Positions 1 through 12,753 of a DNA stretch of 64,000 nucleotides are shown in pieces. Source of the stretch: Endothia cerciana (Eukaryota > Ascomycota > Sordariomycetes > Diaporthales > Cryphonectriaceae). The position numbers and the translations under genes are program-made. The DNA lies in NCBI GenBank assembly GCA_026119935.1, contig JALRMH010000001.1, forward strand, positions 2,480,001 through 2,544,000, given 5' to 3'. The first letter of the stretch is position 1; each line of letters opens with the position of its first letter. Under the pieces are notes generated by a model that was not told where the DNA came from, ran no database searches, and worked only from the letters and a program-made list of their open reading frames with translations.

Positions 1-2238
1 CACCGCTTTCGCAGTGATCTCACGTGTTCTGGCAGTATCCAATTCCTCAGCCGACGGCTCAGGGGCATCCGCACTCGCCGCGCCGTTATTGTTGGCGCCA
101 TTGACTCTACCGTTGGCACCTGGCATCGCGCTGAAGGGGGCCGCCGACGGCTGTTGTGACAACAGGACTGTGTAATGTGCCAGTATTCCCTTAATCAAGC
201 ACATGCAAACAGATTGTAGTTGCGGAATAGAGCCGGCCTAAGATGATGTTAGCTCAATACCAACTGCCGGGGACTGATAGCAGGTCAGCACTTACGTAGA
301 ACTTTTCGACGGCATCAAGCCGTTGTTTGACTCTCTTGTCTAGATTTTCAGGGTGGGGGCCATAATCGACCGCCACTTCTCTTTCCTCAAGTTCGGCTTC
401 TGCCCTCGGCTTCACTAGACCCAGCTCCTCCTTCTCCTCAAGGGTGAGCGAAGAAAGATCGAGTTCGTCCAGTAGGTCGTCATCGGCAGCGTCCCATCCC
501 CGCTCGAACTTCATGAACTTTTCTCGCTCGTCCCATAGCTGTCGAAGGGCTCGAGTCATTCGAACCCTCTCAGAGAACAGTTCTCCAGCCTCAAGAATCG
601 ATGCTGGCACGTCGCTGCCTTCCCATTTTCTGCCGACGAGCAAGTCTTGCAGAGCAGCGTTGCCTTTACCGCCGGCACTGTTGCTAGTAGCATCGAGCGG
701 CGGATACATGAACGGAAAGTTCTGATTGGTCTGGTAGTTTTGTTTCTTAACGCCTTTCCCACCAACACCAGGTGAAGGCGGAGGAGATGGGGCCGGTGTC
801 GCGATGTGGACGGGTTGGTGGAGAATCGAGGCTCCTCCAGCCTGTGTGCCAGGCTGAGGTGGGAGAATGCCGCTGGCACCGTTATTTCGTGCGGTCTGGT
901 TCGGAAGGGGTGGAAGGAAAGATGTGTTGTCTGCTTCCAGAGGGATGATTTCCTTTGGCGGTATGTAAGCCGGATATTTTGAGGTGATCTCTTGCCGGAA
1001 GAAGTGGTAGTCCAATGGTGAGGCTGTAATTATGTTCTTGTCCTTGCCATCGTCCAGGTCCTCGGCCGTGGCCTTCTTCGCTTCTGCCAGCTCTTTCGAG
1101 CCACCGAAAACAAGCAGTATCGATTTCCAGAAGAGCAGGAAGACTTGGGCCTGCGGAACCACCTGTGCTTCGTCCCATCGCATTTTGGCCGTCACGTCGA
1201 CGAAGAAGTCAACCAAGCATGGACTCCGCTCAACTGCCAGCGGGTTAGTTTCGAATGTTCGTTTGACCTGGGAGAATGTCTTACCTAGTTGTGTATAGAG
1301 CGCACCCAGCTCCTCAGGATAAACAAGCGCATGCTGTATCATCATATACATAACGGTCATTAGGTTCGTCAACTCATCTTGTGCTTCTTGTGCACTGACG
1401 CCCTGCATTGGGGGGGCCTCTTCGGTCCTGTATACTCGTCAGCGCCTTCGCGTGTGCACACCGATCGTTCACCATACCAATACGGATCGAATGCTTTCCT
1501 CAAAGCATCCCATATTATCACAGCACCTCCAGCATCTCCGACTAGCTTAGCACCGGCTTTCATCGCCGCGAGCTGCCCAGGCGTCGATGCCGACCTGGCT
1601 TTGCTATCCTTAGGTCCAGCTGTACCGGTTCCTGCAGCAGTCTGCGCCCATCTTCCGAGCACAATGTATACCAGCCTGGCCAGGCAAGCCAGACGGTCCT
1701 TGGCTTCGCCTGATGACAGCCCGGCCAGGGCCTCGGAGACAAACTTCTCCCTCGCCCCCTCGTCCACATCGTCCCAGGTGGTGTCTGCGCCGAAGTCCTG
1801 TTCCCACTGCCCCTCGAAAGCCCTCTGAGCAGCACTGAGCCGCACCCACTGCCAGAATTGGTAAACAAACCACTCGTCTATCTCCTCGTCGATCGGTCCC
1901 ATGTCCTCATAGGTGAAATCGTATGCCGCTGCTTCGGCCTTGGGAAACTCGACCAGGATCCGGCGGAGCTGTGCCAGCGAGAGGGAGTCTGTCGGGTTCG
2001 GCGGTGCATTACCGACTGGAGGAGGAGGCGGCTGGCTCGGCGGAGGCGGGACGGCTGGGGCAGTTGGGTTCGAGGCGCTGCGCACCAGGAGGGGCCGGAC
2101 GGGCTGCGGAAGGTCAGCTTGTTCGGCATGCTCAGCGCCGTTGGCCGCGACGGCGGCAGCGTCCTCCATCTGTTCGTCGGGCTGGGTGGGTGAAGGATCC
2201 GCCTCGGTCGAGTTTCGAGAGGGCCACAGGGAGTTCAT
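1..2238 (-). CDS. ham-2: STRIPAK subunit STRIP1/2-like (HAM-2/PRO22/Far11 family), 3' end outside window, frameshifted
   Basis: Family role: scaffold of the striatin-interacting phosphatase and kinase complex at the nuclear envelope/ER, needed for hyphal fusion and sexual development in Neurospora (HAM-2) and Sordaria (PRO22). The ATG is at 2238 and the N-terminus is Pro- and Ala-rich. Recognition rests on the N1221-type stretches LTNLMTVMYMMIQ and VFLLFWKSILLVFGGSKEL, which align with human STRIP1 VLLSVMYLMVE and VLLLLWKTVLFTLGGFEEL. The frame opened at 2238 stops at 1369. The matching downstream frame (from 1408 leftward) is offset by one base at a run of seven C (plus-strand G run 1410-1416), so one base appears to be missing; a sequencing error or a real mutation are both possible. 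A phase-0 intron lies at 238-295 (GTAAGT donor, GCTAAC branch, TTAG acceptor). The frame is open from 237 to base 1, so the C-terminal portion is not in this window. The family assignment is firm; the intactness of the gene is uncertain. Confidence 0.85.
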
Positions 2239-3250
2239 GGCGGCTCTAAAAGGTCAACGCGTCTGGGGCGGGTGGTGATGAGAGGATGAATGGATCAGAC
2301 ACCACAGGCGGACACGGCGGTCATAGTCACTCGACTTGCTTTTTCTGGCCAGGCACCGCATTCCAGGAGGTTGAGTTCCCTATGGCCGACGGACCAGATT
2401 CATAGACGCATACTGAGGCTTGGTGTGAGACTAGACGTTGGGATGTTTCCACCAGGGCGAGGGAGGTCGACCGCGTAAAGCTCTCCCCTGGACGTTGGAC
2501 TCGGGCGCGTTCTCCAGCGGCTTGGGCTGGTGAAAAACGTGGGGTGGCGCCTAAAAAGGCAGGCGGTCATCACCTACAGTGGTAGTGGTGGGAACCGCCA
2601 GGCCCTGCCTCCACCTGATTCAGCCCATCGGTAGGCAATGCTTGGCCTCACGCGTGTCCGCTGAACGGCACTCGAGTTGCAAAGGAGGATGTGTGCTCAG
2701 GGATGCACAAGGTTCCTTGCATTCAGGCTTCTATGCTCGCGGGAACCGCCTCAGACACATGATCCACAAGAGCTAATACTAGATTCCTGAAAGAATATAC
2801 CCTTCAGAGGGTCTCGGAATATTCGTGTCTCGCCACGTCAGGGACAAGCTGACAAAGCCTCGTTGCCACAAGGATCGCTCGGCCAAAGAGTCACATCTTC
2901 CGCTTGCCACGGCGAAGGGTTAGGACCCACTACATGCATTCATAACCACCTTCAGCCAGCGATAGCACATCCAACGGTAAAAGATATTCAGCATTCACTA
3001 GCGACTTACCACGATTGCTCTGCCACTACAGCGATGAGTATGCCTGGAGACGGCAGCCTGTGTGGAGGGTCGTCTTCGTGACATCTTTCGCTCTCCTTCT
3101 TCCAGCTCTTCCTTGCTTGCCCTCGTGCCTCCGCTCATCCTTTCACCCAACTCAGCCCTCGTCACAAGGCGTCATTACCAGGCCTCACCTCATCGACGAG
3201 TGTGAGATCGTCATCCTCGACGGACTTCTTGGAGTGCTCCAGGTCTTGCC
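2239..3250. promoter_or_regulatory. Divergent intergenic region between HAM-2-like and RBR ligase genes
   Basis: About 1 kb separates the two divergent start codons, so both promoters must lie here. I see no convincing ORF, tRNA or repeat. No canonical TATA box is placed confidently for either gene. Confidence 0.5.
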
Positions 3251-5822
3251 ATGGATACTGAGGACCAGAGGGACGTCGAACTCTCGACTCTGTCCGCCAT
3301 CTTCCCAGAGATACAGAGGTTCGCCGAGGATGATCCGTATACCTTCACGCTTGACGTCCCCGTGAACGCAACCAAGACAGTCACCGTCTGTTTCCCCGCG
3401 CCAGCGACCGGGCAAGCCCCCAACCCAACCGCTGCCCAGGCCACACTCGAAACGACAGACGACCCGCCCCGGATCGATTCCCATGAGCTGTCTTATCTAC
3501 CTGCAGTCCGTCTTCGATTCTCTTTGCCGCCAGCTTATCCGGCTGAGCAACCTCCCCTCGTTCATGTGTCGACTACGCCGTCATGGCTGCCCGTCGAAAC
3601 GGCGAAGAGGGTGGAGGATGACTGTGCCCGGCTGTGGGAGGAACTCGGTCGAGATCTTGTCGTCTTCACCTTTGTCGACCATGTCCAGCAGTCGGCTGAT
3701 GATGTATTCGGGCTCGTCAGTGACAATGGCACTCTAGAGATCAGCCCTGAGCACAAGATCGCCATCCTCGACTTTGATATCGGGGCAAAGCGGGCAGCTT
3801 TTGAGAGGCAAACTTTCGAATGCGGCATCTGTCTAGGTATGTTGGCTCCTGAACCTACAGAACTTACCTGAAAGATGTCTCGGTCATATGCAACGGGGAC
3901 ATCCGGACTAAGTGGTCAGGTGTGTCCGGGATGGAATGGTCTCTCGGTCACAGCAAGTGGAAAGCTTCACTTCGCCCAGCCTAGGATGGAGTCATATTGT
4001 TGCGAGTCTTGCGGTCGACCCCACTGTCAGCTCCTGTCCGCGCCTGCAGATCATAGCCACAGAAATGCAGACTTCAAAGGTGGACAGGACTATTGCTCGA
4101 TGAAAAGCCGGTTCCCTGAAAAATCTGCCAAGGAGTCACCTGCTGTGGGATACACTGCGGCAGGATATGCTTAGGGCATTCGCACTTCTGTTGCCGTGAT
4201 CTGACAGATAGCTCGCAACGTAACGTGATATCCCGAGGCGCCACTCGGGTGTCTGAAATGAACTATCGCGCCAGCCTTTGCATTGCAGCCGTCCTTTGCC
4301 TTGCATAAGGCGCACTAACACTTTCTTTAGACCCCAAGAAAGGAGCCAAATGCCATCGAATGCTGGACTGCGGCCACGTATTCTGTGTGGAGTGTCTTCA
4401 GGACTTTTACAACAACGCCATCACTGAAGGTGACATCGCAACGGTTCGCTGTCTCCAGCCTAACTGCGCCAAGGAGCGTGAGGCTGTCAAGACGGCCGGC
4501 AGTAAGAAGCCGAAGAAGTCGAAGACATTTATCAGCCCTAGCGAGCTCCTTCAGATTCCACTTGAGCCTGAGATGGTAAAGCGATATGTGGCCCTCAAGT
4601 ACAAGACGGAGCTCGAGAGTGACAAGAACACAATCTATTGTCCTCGCTCATGGTGTCAGGGTGCGGCCAGGTCCAAGAAGCGCAGGAAGCCGCAAGGTTT
4701 TGAGCTTCATGAGGCAGACAACGACGACTCTGATGAGGAGGACAACAACAACACCGCGGTAGACACTACTGAGGCATCGAAGCAAGAACCCCGGCCTTAT
4801 CAACCTGAAGACAGGCTCGCTGTGTGCGAAGACTGCCATTTTGCTTTCTGTAGCAGGTGTCGCCAAAGCTGGCATGGCGAGTTCGTCGTGTGCGCACCAC
4901 CACGAGATTCTCAGGAGCTCAGCAAAGAAGAAAAAGCCTCCCTCGATTTCATCCAGCTACACACGACACCTTGTCCAACGTGCAGCTGTCCGGCTCAGAA
5001 GACACATGGATGCAACCACATGCAAGTATCATCCTCTACGCTCCTTGAGACAATGGCACTACTAACGCTACACCTAGGACCTGCTTCAAATGCCAAACCC
5101 ACTTCTGTTACCTCTGCTCTGCCTGGTTGGACCCCAGCAACCCATACCAGCACTACAACCAATTGCCCAACGGCGGGACCACCGCCTGTTACATGCGCTT
5201 GTGGGAACTGGAAGAGGGGGACGAGGGCGGCGGACATGCTTTCGCTGGACGTCGCGTTGAGCCTGAAGCCGCTCCAAACCAAGCACCGGAAGCTGCCAGG
5301 GAAGGAGTTTTCCAGGCCGCATTCCAGGCTGGGGACCAACGAATGCAGCGTCAACACCGCGCCGAGGCTGACCCCAACCGGGTGGTGTTGAACGGGCCAG
5401 TGAACCTCGTACCCGAGGGGCCGCGAGTGTTCCGACTCGATGTGGCTGCACCGCAAGAAGACCCCAATGGCCAACAACAGGCCGCTGCACAACCCATGGC
5501 ACGCCGGCCACCACAGCAGGTCAGAGGCCAGATTCGTGATCGGGGCAATCCTAGAGGAGGACGTGTGCAAGCAGTGCCGATATGGCAACAGCAGCCGGGG
5601 CACAGAGAATGGGAGCGCCGAGGAAGGGGCTTTGGGAACCGTTGGATCCCTGACCGAAGAGGCGGCCAGGCGTTCGCTCGACGGGAACGACATCTCAACG
5701 ACCTAGGGCAAGAGGATGTCGGCCGGCAGGATCAGCTGGAGGATTTGGATGCTGCCTGGGTCAGACAGTTCGTGCATCTCGCACTGGAGGACAACGAGCA
5801 CCTCCTCGACGAGGACGAGTAG
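3251..5822 (+). CDS. ITT1: RWD plus RING-between-RING E3 ubiquitin ligase, RNF14/Itt1 family
   Basis: Predicted RBR-type ubiquitin ligase that takes ubiquitin from an E2 onto a RING2 cysteine before transfer to substrate. Three exons: 3251-3836, 4331-5021, 5078-5822, giving 673 residues. Order: N-terminal RWD domain (about residues 1-150, with FSLPPAYPAEQPP); RING1 starting at CGIC (191-194) and continuing over intron 1 to CGHVFCVECL; an acidic and basic insert; IBR cysteines around CEDCHFAFCSRC; RING2 CPTCSCPAQKTHGCNHMTC, where the Cys of HGCNHM is the expected catalytic residue. NPYQHYN after RING2 resembles RNF14 NPYKHFN. Human RNF14 is 474 residues, so inserts and an Arg/Gln-rich tail add length. 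Intron 1 (3837-4330, 494 bp) is long for this window. Intron 2 needs a GC donor. The C-terminal about 200 residues are low complexity with no recognised domain. Confidence 0.88.
5022..5077 (+). other. GC-AG intron in the RBR ligase gene
   Basis: The donor is GCAAGT, the branch region TACTAAC and the acceptor CTAG, 56 bp long. The intron splits the Met codon of HGCNHM (AT/G). Only this GC donor continues the RING2 frame into TCFKCQTHFCYLC. Using the nearby GTATCA as donor gives the wrong phase. Confidence 0.8.
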
Positions 5823-7676
5823 GCACATTCAAGCTTTCTGAACCGGGGCAGCAGCACGCCCTTGACAGGGACGAGTCGACGCCAGCCAGACCCCCTAGAC
5901 AGTGGCGGCACACGGGCGGAGATGCAGGGATGCTGAAGCACTGTTTGGGAAACCCCACTCGATATGCGTACCCTCGTCCGTCCGCGGATGGCGATTGTGC
6001 TATTACCATCAATGCGCCTTCGCATACGATACCAGCACAGTTTTGCCCCATTGGAAACGTGCCTTCGTCACACTATATCCCCTACTAGTGTGGACTTGTT
6101 CGTTGCCGGGGGAGGGCACTGTCCTGGCCAAGCATGGCACCTTGCAATTGTCACACGAGGCCTATGCTCGCCGAGCCGTAGGGCCCTGGTGGTGGCATTG
6201 AGCCTCTTGCGACGTCAGAAAGCTTGGATGGCCTGAATGCCGGAACGTGATGGTGCTCTCCCGAGATCAGATAGCAAGGGTGGCGATCCTACGGCAAAAG
6301 GGGGGACTTTCCTTCTTCGGGCAGAAGAGCCGCGGAGAGAAAGCCTCCTGGGGTCTAGAGAGCCTACTAGTCATGCCGTATCTGGCGGACGGCGACAAAA
6401 TTGACGAGGTTTCCGCCAAACTCTCGGAGGGACGAAACCAAATAATTTTATCTAATCCAGGCATCGTACACGTGCTGTGTCAAGGCGCAAGCAATAGTGC
6501 TTTGTAGGCTTTGTAGGTAGCATTTCGTCTTTTTTTTTTTTCTTTCCTTGCCGAGAGTGCAACCCAGCATCATCCCCAGCAAGTGGGTTCAACATGGTAA
6601 TAGTAAAAATGGCCACACACAATCTAGTCAGCCTCCTTGGCTCAGATGCGAATTGCTTCTTATCCTTCTCCCCATTTGCCAACTCCCGCGGCTAGCGCAC
6701 CATGTAGTTGTATAAACACCTTCAACTCCGAAGCCAATCCCTTCTCCCTGTCCACCCTACCCGCCTGCAAGATCTGCAGTTCCACCTCCCTGCTGATCGT
6801 CAGGGTCTGACTCTGAGTGGTCGCTGGCACGACCGCCAGGATGTGTTCTTCAGGTGCTAGGGAGTGAGGCTGCGGTTTTGGCGTGTCTGGCTGCTTGAGT
6901 ATTGTCCCGCGGGATGGGGCTTAACATGTGCTTGTTAACCTCGATAGAAAGAAACCCATGGTTGATCTGTTATATTCCGCGATAGCGAACCTCAAAGGGA
7001 GGAGGAGATGAGGCCTAGGGGCGTATCTGAGATCTAAACCTCGGCGGAGGATCATCATGTTGTTGCGAGCAATACATCACGACCTGCCTTGAGCCCCCAT
7101 CACCGCCTGTAGGTCTTATAGATCATAGTCGACAATGGGAGCACATTCGATATCCGCTGACAGAGGCCCGCTACGCTGTTGGTTATGGTGTCTTATTTGA
7201 TGTCTGGCCTGGCCACGCTTCGAGGCAATGCAGCTTGAGCTGACCAGCGCTACATATTCTCACCCGGAGGAATTCAGACCTCTTTCGGAGGCGCAGGTCA
7301 GTAGTTGTAACTATACGATGCACCCCTGCGCTCGATGTTGTCTAGACGACGACAGTCGCGGATTCCGGCCACTCTCCACCTCACACATGGTGAGAACCCC
7401 AAGAGACTTGAAGTATGCAGATAAGCCTCGTATAATCATAGGCACTCAATTTTAAAGTGTTGGTTTCAAGTCTCCCTGTCTACAAGACAAATCCATAGTT
7501 CCTAGAGAGGACCGACAAAGGGGGGTTTTGAAGACTGTCAATGGCAATGGACATGCCTTCGGCCCTATTGTAATACCATATATGTCCTAGCATTTCATAG
7601 GAACACGTCCAGCTTCTAGGAATGGGATGACAAAGGACAGCCCGCTGCCAGTCCATCCCGTCGTCCACACACGTAC
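5823..7676. other. Intergenic sequence, no gene recognised
   Basis: This follows the RBR ligase stop codon. Only short ORFs without recognisable domains occur. There is a T-rich run near 6530-6545. No RNA gene was found by eye. Confidence 0.5.
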
Positions 7677-7836
7677 GGGGGGGGGGGGGACCCTCACCTG
7701 TGCAAGCAGGCGGACCAAGGACATCCCTAGCATCCGTTTCAACACTGTGACAGCGCAGGGGCTGTGACAGCGGTTCGTCCACGCAATCCAAACCAACAAA
7801 GAGAAAAGAAAAAGGGGGGGGGGGGGAAAGAAAAAC

Positions 7837-7879
<43 letters not shown>

Positions 7880-7976
7880 AAATAATTATAAAAAAAAAAA
7901 AAAAAAAAATATAATATAAAAAAAAAAAAAAAAAAAAAATAAAAAAAAAAATAGAAAAATAAAAAANNNCCCACCG

Positions 7977-8015
<39 letters not shown>

Positions 8016-8059
8016 ACCCCCCCCCCCCCCCCCACCCCCCCCCCCCCCCCCAAAAAAAA

Positions 8060-8100
<41 letters not shown>
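7677..8100. repeat. Homopolymer and low-complexity block containing an NNN gap
   Basis: A run of 13 G at 7677-7689, 13 G at 7814-7826, then A-rich sequence to 7966, NNN at 7967-7969, an almost pure C run to about 8051 and an A-rich run to 8100. Long open frames here translate to poly-Phe and poly-Gly and are artefacts. This looks like an assembly join of low-quality reads and not a biological element, so the true distance between the flanks is uncertain. Confidence 0.85.
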
Positions 8101-8102
<2 letters not shown>

Positions 8103-8533
8103 CCTAGTGATTTCGATCACATGCCGAGCACTCTAGTGAACTAAAACTCCAACCACGAGGTTCACCACGAGTTCGCGCACGGACGAGGTCTGCCGGCGCG
8201 ACGCTCACCGCTCTCAACCCGGCGGGATCGAACCTGGAAACGCAGGCGTCAAGCTCTACACCCTCCTCCACAGCGCCGGCCCCGGGGTCCGTGGTGTCGG
8301 GCCTATTACCGCGAACACGGCCTTATGCATACATGGTATCAAGGGGGTGGGTTGTGGTCAGGTTACGTCTGCTGTGTTGAAGCCCTGTAATGTCAGGTAC
8401 GGATGGGATGTAGCATGGCAACACTAGGTCCGCTCCCACTACGGGGCCGGTCGGTGCGGCGCGGGTGTTCCCTTATGGTAGGATTCTAAGCCCACGAAGC
8501 CTCTCGGCTCCTTCTAGGTTCGCGCCGATGCTA

Positions 8534-8554
8534 CGGCTGCTACCATAGCAGCCG
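8534..8554. repeat. Perfect 9-bp inverted repeat with 3-nt loop
   Basis: CGGCTGCTA and TAGCAGCCG flank CCA. It could form a stem-loop in either strand. There is no neighbouring gene and no following T run, so a role is not implied. Confidence 0.5.
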
Positions 8555-11500
8555 GGCAGATCCTGCCAACGTCTCGCGCGCATGGGGGACGATGTGTCCG
8601 GTCTCAGGGTAGGTAGTAGCGGGCAGAAGCAAAGCAGCCAAAGCCTCCCTATCGGTAAATTGGGTTCGACCGAGATCAAGACCGCATCGACAGGTACGGC
8701 ACGGTACGGAGGGCGCTTCGTCTCCGGCGGTGCACGGGTGGTCCCTGTGCGGTGGAGACCCTGACGGGTCGAGTGCGCTCCTCATCATGACCATCGATAA
8801 CTATCATATTAAACCATAGTAGTATATAATATAGACGCTGACAAGGAGGGACCTGGTCCACGTTACCATAGCTCTCCCCGTAAATCTGTGGCAGGGTGTG
8901 TTGCAGGAAGCCCTGGAGAAGTGCCGTCTCGCCAGGCTGGGATGCCCCCAGCCTGGGGGCCAGGGAACTTGGACGAGCCAGTCGCGGTGCGCGTTTCCTG
9001 CGATCGTCCCCCTCTCCACGTGATAGTCGGGGCAGCGTGAGGCCTGCGCCGATCCAGCAGGCTTGCCATGTCCTGTGCCCTCCACCGGGGTGCAACTTAC
9101 CATGTCAGGCTTACGGCGGCCTCTTGCTATTGAGATCCGATCAAACCACCCATCGCCAGCTGTGAGGAAACTCGGCGCGGCGGAAGGGCAGAATGAAAGC
9201 CTGCCCGACGTGTCTGATGTACATGGGGCGCCGCAAATATCGGCGCGCGCGCGTATTGGGGTCTCCTGCCTCTGAGCCTCGCTCAATCGGCTGAGGTCGA
9301 ATTCGATCACGGAGAAATAGGATGATCGTCGTGGAGGGATCGATGCGGCGGAGCCTGCTAGGCACCCTAGGTGCCTGCCGTGGCAGACACATCTCAGCTC
9401 CGCCCGGGTAGGAAGGGGGCTAATCTGAAGCTCCCGCCGCCCGGTTCCCACCATCTCGTGTCCAAACAAATCAGGTTGACGTGGACTCCTAATGCCGCCT
9501 GCCCCCTTGCTAGCAGCGATTTGCGACATCTCACAGCGCAAGAATGCGGGAGTCTAGATCTGTTCTAGCTCACCGTCTAAATTCAACGGCCCCTAAAGGT
9601 CCTTGTGGCTAGGCCGCTACCACAGCAGGCACTGCCAGGCCAGCCTCGAGGGGATGGGTCATTCCCGTCCGCAACGTGTAGCAAGCTTGGTCTTTTGGTG
9701 GGCCAGGGGACGACATCGGCACGCTCGCCGGGGGGCCCTGAGGAGCGCTGTCGCACGTGAGGGTGCCGACTGAGGCCTGTATTGCTTGCAAAGGGGCCGG
9801 TGGGCAGGGAGGGGCCGCAGGGCTGGAGGGCGAGGAGAGAGTACGACAATAAGGTTACAGCTAACATTGAGCGTGCATACGGCATGTCTGGTCGCCGTCA
9901 CGCAGCAGGGACTGATGGGAGTCCCCAGTTCCACTGGGTCTACAGTGGCTTGCGGCTCGAACTGCTGCCCGATACCACAGTAGATCGCTGGAGTGGCCCA
10001 GACGCGCACGCTTTGGACGTAGTTGCTACCATACCAGGCAATGATCTACCGCCAGTGGCGGCGGAAAGACGGATGGATGTGTGGAGACACCCAGAGGCTA
10101 GGTACTACATAGTACATGTAGCGGTAGACTGATAGACTCGGACCTTGACCTCGGCAACCTCACTACCCTGTAGTCGTCGGGCAAAAAGATAAGTTCGCTG
10201 TAGCAATGTTTACCGCCTCCCATTCCCCTGGGCACGTGCCACAGGACAGCAAGTGCTCCACGGCCCAGGAGCCCCATAAGTTTAGTTTGGGTGGACTGGA
10301 TGGGTGAGGTCAAAGCTGTCGCATTTGGGCCTTCCAGGCTAAACCTCGGAAGGCTGGGGATGCTAGGCGAGATATATGTCAAACTCACCAAAGGGGAAAT
10401 CCCAAGTGACCGGCCTGGCTCATCTGTCCGGAAGTTTGGCGCGTCGTTTGGATACCATGGTACTTTTCGCGGATACACGCCAACGACGAGGGTAGAGCAA
10501 TGCAGACAGCCGTGTGATCGCAATGCGGTGGGGGTTCAGCTTGACGAAAGGATGTGCTGAGGCACATGCTGATTGGCGTAGTGGGAGAGACCTGATTGGG
10601 TCGGTGTCCGACGGGCACTCGGAATGTAGTACGCGACTTCGTCACTGGTTCCCATGTTTTTGATCTGTTGAAACGGATCACCACCCCCCCAGTGAGATTC
10701 ACCGAGTCGCTTGACAGAGCTGATAGGCGAGCAATAAGAGACCCCCTTGGCCCCCACGGCTTGCCCAGCTACGTGAATAAGCTGGTAGTGTAGTGCTCGA
10801 TGCTACTGTTCCTCCCATTTAGGAACTGCTGGAGATATGTTGCCACGCGCACAGGTCAAGCAGCCCAGTCGCCAGCTGTCCAGTCCCATGGCTGATGGAT
10901 GGTCTGCCAGCCGTAGGATCGGACGACAGCGTAGACGGTGCGCCGGGATAGCAGAGAGAGGTGGAATCCATAACTGTAGACACAGTCGCAGGGCTGGGCT
11001 GGCTCACACCAAGGGGCTCCAGGGCCAAGGGTGCGACGTTGTCTCGATGTGACGGGAGCAGTATTCTAGAAGCCTTCGACAGTACCCGGGAAACGCCCAG
11101 CGTCTGCGAGAACCTGGAGGTCTGGCAAGCCGCGCTGAACCAAAGTCGGATTTGCTGACCAAACACTGGGCTGCCTGGCGTTGTTTGCGTGCGTCTGGGC
11201 GTACGCCGCGGTATGTACATAGTATCATGTCCGAGGGAGAGGAGAGGGGCCCAGAGGGCGAGGGTCCACTCCGTCCCAGGGCTGGGTCTCGAATCCTTGG
11301 AGCGGAACAGGCCTCGGGAACAGGCACGGGCACGAGCACCAGCGATGCAATGCCCTGCCATGCTGACCGCGCAGCTTATGATGCTGGCTGGGGAGGAGCA
11401 GGAGCAGAAGCGGGACCGGGAAAAGAAAGCATGGGTGACGAGAGATAGGGCTGCATCGTTGCAATTAGAGGGCCTGTCTGCTGGCTATCTTCCCTCTGGG

Positions 11501-11576
11501 GCCGGGGAGCAGGAAGTATAGGTAGTAGGATCTGACGAGAAGATACCATGTTACAATAGAAAATCTGCAGCCACCG

Positions 11577-11586
11577 TTGAAGGAGC

Positions 11587-11648
<62 letters not shown>
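11577..11648. repeat. GA microsatellite
   Basis: Nearly pure (GA)n with one AAA interruption. It generates a spurious Arg-Glu or Ser-Leu coding frame. Confidence 0.9.
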
Positions 11649-11651
<3 letters not shown>

Positions 11652-12713
11652 GCTGTTGAGGGGGGTGTGGGATGTGTGGACTCTGGGGCGCGGGAAGTTG
11701 AGCTTGTTAGCCGTAGGTACCATAGTACCCTCATCGACCTGACACAGTGCAGTAGCAGACCTGATTGGCTCGGATGCGTAAACACCATAGTAGTGGGCCA
11801 CTGTTGCAGGCCAGGTCCAAGGTACAGGTACCGTATATGTACGTACCGTCCAGGCCGGCCACCCCCCCCTGAGGCTGCACCTGCACGTCTGGATTACGTG
11901 AGGCGCTTTTCCATCCGCCTGCTGCACCATAGCCGTTCACCCACGCCACGCTCCACCACACCACACTAGGCCAGCCCACCCCACCTCGACCGCCCCTTAC
12001 GTGCTCAACCGGCAGAGCTCACCCCTTTCGCCTACATCAGCACTGCGTCGGACTAGCAGTTCGGCAGAGCTTGTTTTGGACCCAAGCTGCATCGAGGCCC
12101 CGACCAGCTCGGCCTGCTCGCTCGAGCTTGCATAGGGTATGCAGTGATGACTGCAGGCCACTCGTCAGGGTCGTCCACAGCTGCAGTGCCTCGTCTCTAC
12201 TTCGGGGGTGATGAAGGGCAGATCTTGCACGCTCTGGCAGTGCTCATCTCACATCAGACACTGCCCTCGATAACACCGTGCCATACTGGGCTGCTCATTT
12301 GACTCACTCCCCTCCACCCTCCTGGCCCCGGGGGGCGTATCACGGGAGCTGGGACGACCTCAGCACATGGCGGGCTCCATTGAACGACAGCTTGCACAGC
12401 TCGAACCCACCAACAACGCCATCACGATGTGCACTGCCCACGTCATTGACTCGTTGGACTCTTCTGCTCCACTGCCCTCTGGCGGCTAGACCCGAACATA
12501 GGCCTTGTGAACCCTGACAGATCAGATGCAACACAAGGACAGTGGCATGTAACTCAAGGTTCGAGGTCCACCTCAGCCTCAACTGCCAAGTTCCAACCTC
12601 AGCCAACTCGACTACCACGAGAACACCGTTGCACCAACTTGAGGAAAACACCACTGAGGTCCTCGGGGGCGCGCAGCCCGCAGGCCGCCAGCCGCCGCGG
12701 CGAACCATCTCCT

Positions 12714-12753
12714 GCCCATGGCCCATGGCCCATGGCCCATGGCCCATGGCCCC
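12714..12753. repeat. Short tandem array of CCCATGG
   Basis: About five copies of a 7-bp unit followed by a decayed copy. The unit is self-complementary around CCATGG. Confidence 0.85.

Noticed and set aside
7480..8120. ORFs of 164 and 177 codons on the minus strand
   Set aside because: They consist of poly-Phe and poly-Gly from homopolymers around NNN.
8210..8300. Possible minus-strand tRNA (GGTTCGATCCC box)
   Set aside because: The bases flanking the loop do not form a T-stem and no anticodon arm or acceptor stem can be built.
8676..9541. Overlapping minus-strand ORFs of 139 and 245 codons
   Set aside because: Random-looking composition, no domain, overlapping frames on both strands.
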